64,000 nt of DNA from assembly GCA_039545355.1 (NCBI GenBank), contig BCJJ01000013.1, positions 1,393,439-1,457,438 on the forward strand, given 5' to 3'. Below the pieces are notes generated by a model, which was not told where the DNA came from, searched no databases, and worked only from the letters and a program-made list of their open reading frames with translations. The DNA comes from Trichosporon coremiiforme. Its lineage: Eukaryota; Basidiomycota; Tremellomycetes; Trichosporonales; Trichosporonaceae. Shown here piece by piece: positions 34,559 through 44,572 of this stretch; positions within the stretch are counted from its first letter, which is position 1; each line of letters begins with the position of its first letter. The translations under genes were made by a program, and so were the position numbers.

Positions 34559-36894
34559 CTACTTTCTTGAACGCTTGCGATGCCTTCCACTGCCCTCGGC
34601 CTTGCGCTTGACGCTCTGCACGAGGTCGCCCAAGCCCTTGCCCTCTCCTCCATCCGTGCCGTTAGCCGCTCCTCCGCGAGCAGCAGAGTGGGCCTCACGG
34701 GTCTTCTTGAGAATCTCACGGTTCGCCGGGATGTCGGTGAACTTGGAGTGTGTCGGGTCGAGTGCGAACGCGGGCTCAGAGTACATGGCCGAGAAACGCG
34801 GGTCGGAGACATCGACCTTGAAGCCGTCCGGACCAAGCTCTGGGATGTGGTCGGGCCCAGCCTTGCCGGTCTTGCGTTTCCTGCTGCGCTTCTTGCCCGC
34901 CTTTTTGTCCTTCTCGGCGGCGAGCATGTCCTTCATGCTGAAGTGGTGGTGGACGTCGTCCTCGACAACGCCGTCCATGCCGTTCTCGTTGTCCTCGGCA
35001 GGCTTCTCAGCCTTAGCCTTAGACTTGCCCTTGACGTCCTTGGCATCCTTGCCCTTGGCATCGTTGCCCTTCTTGGGCTTGGTCTCGAGCTCGACCTCGC
35101 TCTCCGAGTCGCTGTCGCCGAAGAAGTCGTCCTTGGACTTAGACTTCTTGCCGTCCTCCTTCTCGGCACGCTTCAACTCCATCTTGTCCTTCTTCTCGCG
35201 CTTCTTCTCCTTCATGCGGAGCTTGTACCGCTCCAGGCTCGTCAGGTTCTCGTCCTCGGCGTCCTTGCTGAGTCCGGGCTTAAAGGTGATCTCGACAGCC
35301 TCCTCCTTTGCCGCCCTGTCGCCCTTGATGTCCGCAAGCTCCTCCTGCCAAGCAGTGCCCTGCTTGCCCCAAATGTCACCGTTCTCATCGTCAGCCTCCA
35401 GCAGCAGCGAGCGCAGCTTCTCCTTGCGCTCCTTGGCCTTGGCCTTCTTCGACTTCTTCTCGGTCGGCATCTCGTCCTCCGGCTCGTCCTCTTCGACCTC
35501 CTCGTCACTGGACGCGGCGACGAGGTTTCCAAAGTCACCATCCTCGATCTCCTCACGCGTGAGAGCACGGCGGGTCATCTTGGCACGGTTCGGGTCGTCC
35601 TGGTCCCAAGTAAGCTTGACCTTGGAGTGGCGCAGAGCGTCGGTCACGAAGTCGTTGCCCTTGTAGGACTTGGACTCCTTCGTGGCCTCGTCGTGGAGCT
35701 CATCCTCGGCGAACGTCATGTCCTCCGGCACGTAGCTGAGGTCGAGGATGTTGGCGGTACGCTCGAACTCGGAACCGTTCAGCTCGTCGTGAACCGCCTG
35801 GGCAGCCTCGACAGTCGAGAACGTGGCGATGGCGTAGTAGTAACGGAGTCGCTCGAGCTGGTACTGGCGGAGCTTGTCCATGTCGATGTCCTCCTCGCCG
35901 TTGTTGGACTCAACGTCGGACACGATCTCGAGGTCGTCAATCTTGGCGTCCAGTCCGTCGTCCTCCAGCTCCTCCTCTTCCTCGTCATCGTCGGAGCCCT
36001 CCTCGTCCTCGCTAATCTTCTCCTCATCATCATCCTCGCTGTCCTCCTCGTCGGAGCTCTCAGCCTTAGCCTTGCGCTGAGGCTTCTTGCTCGTCTTCTT
36101 CTCAGCGGCCTTGAAGATGCCACCGCCGGGTCCAGCGGCGTCCTCCTTGGCCATGCGCTGCTTGCCGAACTCGGAAGGGTAGATTTTCACGCTGAGCAGC
36201 TTGCCGGGCGGGGGAGGAGCGGCCTCTCCCTTGCGAACGACAGGCGTCAAGAACGAGTTGAACAGGATGAACAGGTCGTCGGCGCGCATGTTGTCCCAGT
36301 CGAGGTTGACGGCGGCCAGGCGCGTCGTGGGGTCGACAGCGGGTCCCTCATCCTCCTCTTCGTCTTCCTCGTCCTCGTCCTCGTCCTCGTCGAGGTTGAT
36401 ACCTCCCTCAACCTCGGAGAGGTCCACCTGCAGCTGATCGTCGTCGTCCGAGTCAGAGTCGCTGTCGGCCAGCAGCTGATGTGGCCGTAACCGCGCCTTG
36501 CCGCCGATCTCGATAACGTCCTCCTCAATCTCGGAGTCCTCGTCCTCGCTGTCGCCGTCTTCGGACCCCGAAGACGAGAGATAACCTTCTCCACGGGCGT
36601 AGTCGATAGGCTTCTCCTCCTCTCCCTCGGGGGACTTGAGGCGGTAGAAGCGCTTCATCTCGTCGGCACCGCTGGTCGAGGCAAGAGCACGTCCACGCTT
36701 GTCAACGCGGGCTAACATTAGCAATGCACCTCCTGTGAAAGCTTCGCTCCCTGCTCACCCTTGCCCTTGACCTTGCCAAAGTCCTCGGAGAGAACATCTT
36801 TGAATCGCTCGTCTATTTCGGTCTTGAGCTGCTTCTGTTTGGGGCGCCTGAAGCGCGGGTCTGTCTGTAGTCGAGCAAAACGCGGGTCGCTCAT
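34559..36894 (-). CDS. ESF1: Pre-rRNA-processing protein ESF1
   Basis: Two exons (36894-36759, 36711-34559) give 762 residues. Esf1 is a nucleolar protein required for early 18S rRNA maturation. The N terminus MSDPRFARLQTDPRFRRPKQ is a typical family start. It is followed by long Asp/Glu runs, a conserved block NLDWDNMRADDLFILFNSFL, YYYAIATFSTVEAAQAVHDE and FERTANILDLSYVP, and a basic C-terminal region containing DPRFSAMY and DPTHSKF, the NUC153 motif. Acidic and Lys-rich segments alternate, as in other nucleolar proteins. It shares a 370-bp promoter region with the VPS3-like gene. Confidence 0.93.
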
Positions 36895-37264
36895 TTTTTC
36901 CGTCTAGTGTTGATCGTCTAATGTGGATATGTGAGAAGTTGCGAGCCAAGGATCCCAAGACGTGCCTATGTTATTGCTTTCGGCGCGCGATAATTCTGGG
37001 CTCCAGAAATCTCATGACGAGCGGCAACTTTTGTGGTACACGTCATAAAAGCACGTGGCCTCCACCCATACCCCGCTCTTATCAGCGCCCCTGGCCGACG
37101 CCCAAGCCTTAGACGACCGACAAGCGCCTGGGCTTCATACGGTGACGTTGATGCGCGTGGCGTGAGCTCGATCTCTGTTGAATCCTCCATCCTCTCTCAT
37201 CTCCTCGCAGCGCATTGACTTCGACAACGTCTTCGAGATCACACCCGAAACGAACTTTGGCGAC
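36895..37264. promoter_or_regulatory. Shared promoter region of ESF1 and the VPS3-like gene
   Basis: 370 bp between divergent starts, with one CACGTG at 37052-37057. No other element is clear. Confidence 0.45.
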
Positions 37265-40200
37265 ATGTCGTCCCAAGGGGATCCATTCCAGATCCAGCCG
37301 GTGCTCTCCGATCTCTTCGTCTCCCATGACCTACTTGATCTCACATCATGTTAGTTGACCGCTTCGTGTAACCGCTGATGCGCAGCCTCCCCGACGCAGA
37401 CAACGGCTCAAACGGTAGCCAGCAACTTATTCTCGTCAGTGTCCCAGCTCGCAGCTGGCGTCACCCATCGTGCATCCCCATCATCAGGCGACAGCACCCC
37501 CCTGTCATCGTCACCGCAGAAGGCCGGTGCACCTCAATCGGGCTCGCCTACCCGATCAGCACCGGCAAGCCCGGAGGAGCACAAGCCCGAGGTTCGATGT
37601 GTCGAAGGTTACTCCAACAACCTCTATGTCGGCGGCTCAGATGGCGTGCTGGAGTGGTGGGTGTACGACGGTTCGCCCGGCACCAGCGAGGTGAGTTGTG
37701 AGGGGTCCACGCCAAACTAATGCCAGAACCGCGGATGGAAGCTCCGACACAAGCAGACTGTGAACCCGCGACGATCTATTAGCAAGATTATGCTCCTGCC
37801 GAAGGTTTCGCGGGCCCTCGTTCTTGCTGAGGGCATCCTTCACCCCCTAAGTCTACCCAACCTGGAGCCGTTGCCTCCGAGCGTTATCGCGCCAATTCGG
37901 GGCGTCGTTTCGATCGTTCTCAACGATGATGAGCTGGATCTCGCAGGGAAGGATGGAGATGGAGTTACGGACATGACTGTGGTCGTCGTCCGACGCAAGG
38001 GTCTTGCAATCTACCGACTTGGCTCACGTATGATGCTCATGAAGGAGATACCGCTTCCAGCGCCTCCACGCCACCACGCCTTCTTTTCGACTTTCTTTTG
38101 TGTGGCTGCTCCTTCAGAAGGAGGCGGGCTCACATACAGTCTGATTGACATCTCCGACGCTTCCATGACGGAGGTCCTCCCAGTAATGCAAGTTCCGCCG
38201 GAAGAGGGAGATTGGACACCGAACCCAAACGTCGTGGTGATCCCAGGAGAGAACCAGTTCTTGGTAACGAGTTACACCGGTGCCAATACCATGGGAGTAT
38301 TCCTCAACGGCCAAGGTGACCCAGAACGAGGCACTATCGAGTGGCCGAGCCATCCCATCTCGATCAGTGAGTTGAGCTGGAACCCGCATTGAAACTGATG
38401 GTCAGCCGTGGAGTCTGGGTTCATCATTGCCCTGCTCCGCAATAACACGATCAGCATTCACTCTTTGAACGATCTTGAAGAGACGGCACAGACAATAGCT
38501 CTTGACCCCGCACTCGACATTCGCTCGCTTAGCTATTCTCCCTACGGCATCTCGATCCGCGACGTCATCCGAGACGAAAGGCTATCAACATCGCCGTTTA
38601 CGTTGTTGAGCGGCAAGCTGAAGCCGTCCCTCACGGACAAGAGCCCGGCAGGAAGCGTCAAATCCCCGGACCCGAGATCAGAGACCCCGCCTGACGTTGC
38701 TCGACCTGAGATCCAGCCCGTGGAACCTCCGACTGAGGAGCCAGAAGCCGGATCAGGTCTCACCCCTCCGTCCTCTCCGAAGTTCCAACGGCAGCCGATC
38801 GTTGCGCCCAAGAACTCATCGCTGTTGTCACAGGCGGGTGCTGCTCGGGGATCTCAGTTCTCTTCGGCTATCGCTGAGACAATGCTGATTGGCCCTCACA
38901 CGGTCTGCGGCCTTACCCCGACGCCAGCGGTCGTCCGACTGGAACAGTTATGCGCGGAGCGGAGGATGGACGAGGCGATGTCCCTGGTTGATGATGAACG
39001 CCGGAAGGGCAGGCGCGGTGAGATCGAAGCGGACAAGGTGAGCTCAGTCGCCATCCCCTAGCTAACAGCAGGCCACTCACACATTGACGATGAAGCTGCT
39101 CCATGCGTATCTCGCTTTCCATCTCATGTACGAAACTGTCTTTGAACGAGCTGAGGACTACTTCCTCCGGGCAAAGATCGATCCACGTCTCCTCGTACGG
39201 ATATTCCCGCGATATCGAGGAAAGTTGATCGGGACTGCCGAAGAGGTCGAGATCTTCGACGGACTGCGGTCCACACTGGAGAACATGGGCTCCATTGAAG
39301 ACATGAGTGAGTGTGCAGTGTAGCTTTAGAGTCGATCAGACCGTGAGCTAACCGGCCAGTTGCCGACTTCATTGCTCGGAGTGCCGAGGGAGGCACAATT
39401 GACCCCGGCGTCAATGATGCCCTGTACGACAGTGCCAAGGAGGTGTTCATGGACTTCCTGAAGAAGACAAGGAACACTCGGCTGAACAAGGGCGCCTCAT
39501 CGACCATTGATGCCCGCAAGGTGGACATGGTTGTGGACACGACGCTCGCAAAGCTGCTGGCTGAGGACGGCACCACCGATGAGCTGTTGTCGCTTCTTGG
39601 ATCAGTAAACGAGGTCGTGTTCTCGGAACTGGAGCCGTTCCTATACAAGCGCAAGTACATTCTGTGCACGGTCTTGTTGCAACAAGGTCGCATCGACCGA
39701 GTGCTGGAGCTTCTCAAGGAGTGAGTTGGCGTCGCTTGACTAAGACTGACCTCAGAATCGCAGAGGATCCCGTCCCGGACCCGCTGTGTCCTGATCCAGT
39801 TGGGGAGCTCGTCCAGCATCTCAGCAGCATCGACGACCCAGAGCAGCTGCGAGACTACACCTTGTGGCTGATCCGCCGCGATGCCGACAAGGGTCTGAAT
39901 GTGAGTTTCTTGGAGCTTAGCCCACTGACGACAGCTCCTTCTGTCCAAGGGAGCGAAGCTCAAAACCGACGACGCGCAGATCGTGCAAGACATTGCTGCT
40001 GTCAATGAGGACGCTGCCAATCGCTACCTGGAGCACGTCGTCATCGACAAGAAGTCCAAGGACCCCGAGCTTCATGAGGCTCTGTTGAAGTGGCTGTTAG
40101 ACAGCGTTGAGGAACTTCTGAAGGATGATGGTATCAAGTACCACTTAGAAGAGCTTGGTAAGCTGAGGGATAGCGTGCCACAGCTGACATCAGACGCCGA

Positions 40201-41140
40201 GTACCGCCTGCAGGCCGGCTCCCAAGCCTACGCAGTCTTCTTCGCCGACATCGCCCCAGAGACGCCGTTCAAATCCTTCCGACTGAAGCTTATGATGTTC
40301 CTGCAGACGAGCACGCACTACAACCTGAACATCACCCTCGCTCGTCTCGAGGAATGTCCGTCGCTGACGCTGGAGCGAGCAATCGTCCTCGGCAGGCTCG
40401 GTCGTCACGAGGGAGCCATGAGAGTCCTCGCTTCTGAGCTCGCGGACCCGATGTCTGCGCAGACCTACTGCACGCAGGGCGGTGAGATTGTCCCGCCCAA
40501 GGTTGCGCACGTTATCGCGACCAAGGTCCCATCACTTGCGGCCTGGACAGACCTGTACACCGGTGATCGCCCGCCTGTTGACGCGAAGACGCAGCACAAG
40601 CTGGTCGTCGAGCTTCTGCGTGCTTACATGCGTACTCCAGCCCCTAGGGGCAAGAAGACGTCGGGAATCTCGGGCGGCGCGGCCCGGGCACAACAACTCT
40701 TGTCCGCCCAAGGCGTGCACCTCGACGTCAAGGAAGTGCTGGAAATGGCGCCAAAGGAGTGGCCGCTCGACGCCATCAATACCTTCTACACGCGCTCCTA
40801 CCGACGTCTACTCCACGAGCGCACGACCTGGCAGGTTCTCAAGGCTGCCTCAGCCGGCCAAAACTTGGAGGTAAGTTTCTGGACCCATAAGCTCAACTGA
40901 CATCAGACCTCGGCACGATACCTCGAAGCCATGGCGAAGATCCCGCCCGTGGTCGTGGACGAAGGAGACCTCGACGAGAAAGTGAGCGATCTGGAGCTGA
41001 ACGAGAAGGAGCCCATGTCGGATTCGGCAGAGGCTGGCGACCCCTTGGAGAAGTCGGAGCAGACGGCGCCGCCCGACTCGGCATCGAAGGAGCTGTCGCT
41101 CCCGCCGCTGCCCGACACCCCGAACGAGACGACAACCTAA
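37265..41140 (+). CDS. VPS3/TGFBRAP1-like CORVET subunit (CNH domain, Vps39 family)
   Basis: Nine exons (37265-37349, 37386-37690, 37727-38366, 38406-39037, 39072-39306, 39360-39720, 39756-39900, 39935-40870, 40907-41140) give 1,190 residues. The N-terminal part is a CNH-type beta-propeller (CVEGYSNNLYVGGSDGVLEW), followed by a Ser/Pro-rich insert and an alpha-solenoid. Segments such as NRYLEHVVIDKK, AIVLGRLGRHEGAMRVLASE and LDVKEVLEMAPKEWPLDAIN align with human TGFBRAP1 as I remember it. That favours Vps3 (CORVET, Rab5-dependent endosome tethering) over Vps39 (HOPS), though the two are related and the call is not certain. The C terminus is acidic and ends without the CxxC zinc motif seen in animal TGFBRAP1. 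The start was chosen as the first Met in the frame. Confidence 0.82.
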
Positions 41141-41262
41141 CTGAGAACGGAGCGTAGTCACCAGTTGTACATAAAACGATACGATCTAGATACAATACCC
41201 TGCATATAACAACAATAAGGCATGCACAATCATCTATAGTTCTATCTTTGCGGTTCAGGAGA

Positions 41263-42387
41263 TCACTCGAGCTTCCAGACCTGCTTCTTGTCGAGACCGA
41301 GATCCTTCAGCGTTCCCGTCAAAGGACCCTGCTCAAGCGTCGGCGTGAGGAGACCGCAGAGCGGGCCCATCAGCTTCGAAGGGAGACAGACGAGGACACA
41401 CACGCGACCGGCGTCGGCGAGCGCATCAGCAATGTCGTCCTTCTGCACCTCTCCCTGAGGGATGCGGTTCACATCAAGCTTGTCGCCGTACTTCTGCTGG
41501 TGCTTCTTGATGAGCTTGGCGCTCCAGTCGTCACGCTCGGGAGCCTGGGCCTGGAGAAGCTTGTACTTTGTGTTTCCGACCTTGGCCTTGTCCAGGAGCT
41601 GGAGGAATGGCGCAACGGCAGTGCCAGTGGCGACCATGATGACCGTGTCGTACTCGTCCGGCTTGATCGAGAACGTAGTGATGGGGCCGCGGAACCCAGC
41701 CTTGTCGCCCTTCTTGAGCCCGAAGACCATCCGGCCCAGCTCGCCATTGCGCACCTTCTTGACGACGAGGTTCATGCGTCCGTCGCGCGCCGTGTCGTTG
41801 ACGGGCGTGTAGTGCCGCTCGATCTGGATATCGGGGTTACGCAGCATGACGTGCTGCACGACAACGGAGCCGTCGTCGGGCGTCTCGTCCTGCGTCTGAG
41901 CCACCAGCGCCTCGTACATCTGCGGCGAGACCGAGTAGATACTCCCCGTGTACCCGACGTAGGGGAAGGGGAAAGCGCCCTTTGCAAACTGCCGCGTCTC
42001 GTGCGGCAGGAGGCGGACCGAAAGCTCGGCATGCCGCGGCGACAGCAGCGTCACGCTGTCGATCGTGTGCTCCGAGTACTGCGCCGGATTCAGCACCCGC
42101 CGCTGCGGGAAGAACCAGTACCCGATAATCGGGAGGAGGGACGCCCACATGATCGTCTTCTGGATCCGCGTCGCGCGTCGCCGTGAGTCGGACTCGTTCT
42201 TAGGCCCAGATCCAGACCCAGACCCAGAGCCGCTGGCCCCGCTCTTTCCTGTCGGGATGGTGGAGCGGGGAAGCCCCGCGAGCGGGGAAGATTGCGAGAA
42301 CGCTCGGGCGCTGATCGGGGGACGAGCGGTCGGTCGGACAGCAATGCGCGCCGCGGCTGTGGCCGTGCTGAGGCCGCGCAGAGACAT
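41263..42387 (-). CDS. Mitochondrial FAD/NAD(P)H oxidoreductase, CYC2-like
   Basis: A single exon of 374 residues. The N terminus (MSLRGLSTATAAARIAVRPT) is Arg/Ala/Ser-rich without acids, a typical mitochondrial presequence. It is followed by a Gly/Ser linker and one membrane segment (IMWASLLPIIGYWFF). The rest is a ferredoxin-reductase-type fold: ERHYTPVN is the FAD-binding RxYTP-like motif, and TVIMVATGTAVAPFLQLLD is the nucleotide-binding turn. The size and single anchor resemble yeast Cyc2, an inner-membrane flavoprotein that reduces heme for cytochrome c maturation; cytochrome b5 reductase (Mcr1) is the main alternative. The start at 42387 was preferred over 42519 because it places the presequence at the N terminus. 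Confidence 0.8.
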   Translation of the reverse strand: MSLRGLSTATAAARIAVRPTARPPISARAFSQSSPLAGLPRSTIPTGKSGASGSGSGSGSGPKNESDSRRRATRIQKTIMWASLLPIIGYWFFPQRRVLNPAQYSEHTIDSVTLLSPRHAELSVRLLPHETRQFAKGAFPFPYVGYTGSIYSVSPQMYEALVAQTQDETPDDGSVVVQHVMLRNPDIQIERHYTPVNDTARDGRMNLVVKKVRNGELGRMVFGLKKGDKAGFRGPITTFSIKPDEYDTVIMVATGTAVAPFLQLLDKAKVGNTKYKLLQAQAPERDDWSAKLIKKHQQKYGDKLDVNRIPQGEVQKDDIADALADAGRVCVLVCLPSKLMGPLCGLLTPTLEQGPLTGTLKDLGLDKKQVWKLE

Positions 42388-43454
42388 GGGCGGTGCGTGG
42401 TGCGTAATAAAATGATAGTGCGGAGCACAAAGTCGGTGCCTCGCAGGCCGGATGGATGATCGTCGAGATGCGAGGGCCCGAAATCTCAGACCGAGCGCGG
42501 ACACCCGCCCAATCTCCACTCAATGGACAGCACGCGCACGCCCATGCCTGCCAGGGAGCCAAACTTTGATCGGGAGCCATAGCCCCACCGCCCACCCCAA
42601 CCGCTCGCTTCGCCTATCTGGCTATCTGTTGGGCGAATAACCCGCGACTTATTTGTATGACTACATGCATGCGGGCAACGATCTGGTGCTCCATGCTGGC
42701 TCGTGTGCGTGTAGAATGCATGCATATCGCTCTCTGACTGTCTGTCTGGTGCCCCGAGCGCTCCTCAAACGCTCTCGCCCGCGCGCTGAACAACGCTCAC
42801 GCATCCTCCGCTGGTTCTGCTCCGATTGCGGGGTTCACACGCATTCGGTCTTGGCAACGATTGCATTGTCGTGCTCGGAGCGTGCCAAAGCTCGGATCTC
42901 GGGTTCTTGCAGTATGCGGTTCCCAGTGGTTGCTTGCTCTTGCCGGCGGCACGATTGCGTGCAGATTATGACATTCCCGCCGGGCCGAGCGGCGCACAGC
43001 GCAAGCGTGATCCCCATGCATTTTCTGTCGATCCGAGCGCGTTCCCAAAGCCGTGGCGCCTTAGTTTAAACCGATCGAAGTGCCTGTGGCCCGTGTAAGC
43101 TTTTTGCGCTGGGGCGATCTGAGCGGGCTGGGCGGGCTGAGAGTGTCGGGAACAGTCGGAGTTGATAAAGGAATGAACCCATTCCTCGGGTCTTGCGGCC
43201 GGCCTGCGGCTTGAACGGCTTGGTATCGGCATTGTCAGCCGGGTTAGAAACAATTTTGACGAGGTACAACCCCGGTCAGTCACTTCGGGTCAGCCACGCG
43301 CGTACTCGTACCAGTTTTTTGTTGATCCCTTCCACCAGCCAAGCCCAAAAGACATGGTCTAATATGTACATCTCGTGTAGGCACGCAATGCAGTTCTACA
43401 AGGACAACAGGAGAGGTCCCATGCGCGGCGACCTCGTCAAGCCGAATAAAGCGT
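42388..43454. other. Intergenic region, no gene seen
   Basis: About 1.1 kb between two minus-strand genes. The left end should hold the reductase promoter, the right end the 3' untranslated region of NDUFA4. Open frames are short and not family-like. Confidence 0.45.
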
Positions 43455-43935
43455 TTAGGCAGAGGCCTTGGCGGCCTCCTCCTTGCGCTTAGCCCAGAAG
43501 TCGGGGTTGTAAGAGAGCTAAAAGTGGTCAGCGAACCGAATCATGAAAGGCTGTAGTCCGAGCGCTCATTGATACTCACGAACTTGATGTTCTCGTGCTG
43601 CTTGATCTTGTCCCAAGGGCGCTGGTCACCGTGACGGTTCCAGACGACCTCAGAGCCCTGCGAGAGGCGGTAAAGGTAGTAGCCAGCACCCATAACGGCA
43701 CCAGTGACAATGGTGACGATGGGAAGGGTCTCGGTGGGGACGTTCTTCTTGATCTTGGCGAAGACAGACTGAGCTGGTCAGACATATGCGAAAACAAAAC
43801 GGAAAGTGGGAAGAGGGAGATCGAGGCGTCGTGTCGAACAGAGGGGGAGCGCGAAAAGCTTCAAGTCGAGCAAGTCGAAGTCGTCGCGAAGGTCGAGGAG
43901 GTCGATGTGTGGCGGTGGCAGTGGACACTTACCAT
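43455..43935 (-). CDS. NDUFA4/MLRQ-type respiratory-chain subunit
   Basis: Three coding exons (43935-43933, 43768-43580, 43517-43455) give 84 residues, the usual size. The first coding exon is only the ATG, directly followed by GTAAGT; the next exon starts with TCTGTCTTCGCC (Ser-Val-Phe-Ala). The protein has one membrane segment (ETLPIVTIVTGAVMGAGYYL) and the family's short polar tail with EVVWNRHGDQRPWD. MLRQ/NDUFA4 proteins were first assigned to complex I and later to cytochrome c oxidase; which applies here cannot be told. Codon use is strongly biased, consistent with high expression. It is divergent from the synthetase fusion, 637 bp away. Confidence 0.9.
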
Positions 43936-44572
43936 TGTGGCTAGATTCTACTTTTACTTTTACACGAGTACACGAGAGAGTGGGGAGTGTGGGGGATAGA
44001 GAAATCACAAAGCTGGATTTAAGTAGAGAATGGACAGCGGTATGCTGGACGCAGGGGCTCAGCAAGCGGAGGTGCGGAGAGGGGGTCTGAGGGGAGGTCG
44101 AGGGCCAGTCAAGGCAGCTTGGGGCAGCGAATGCTGGCAGCGGGCTATCGGCCGTCCATCGGTCCGTCCCAATTCACCAATGGCGCGACTCGCTGAAAAC
44201 TTCAAGGCACGCCACTGCTCACGGTGTTAATGCGCGGCTAAAGGGCAAACGCTTAAGCGGCGCTGATGTTCAGGGCCAAACCGCGTGAAAGCCATGCAGA
44301 TCTCACGCTCCGGACAGCTAGGGCACGGGTGAATCGAAATGTTGGAAGTTAAAGCAGAGCTAGGCCAGGCAACTGGCGGCGGCGCACCGCACGCCTCTTG
44401 TCCGAGTGTCAAGGGCCGACTTGCAACAACTTGCATCTCATTCACGCTCGCCTCGAGCAAACCGACTTCAGCACTTCGCAGCAGCTGCTCAACAGGATCG
44501 TTACCGCGACGACCTGAACGCCTTCGATTTGTATCACTCTCTCCCCTTCCTCCGCCCACCTCCAATCTAAAA
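43936..44572. promoter_or_regulatory. Shared promoter region of NDUFA4 and the TyrRS-SAICAR fusion
   Basis: 637 bp between divergent start codons. The fusion-proximal 50 bp are pyrimidine-rich (ctctctccccttcctccgcc) and end in AAAATG, a good fungal start context. I see no obvious amino-acid-starvation or purine-response element. Confidence 0.5.

Noticed and set aside
34580..36490. A 636-codon frame antisense to ESF1, and a 595-codon frame antisense to the zinc-finger gene (840-2627)
   Set aside because: Shadows of low-complexity acidic and Ser/Pro-rich coding sequence; no family resemblance or splice context.
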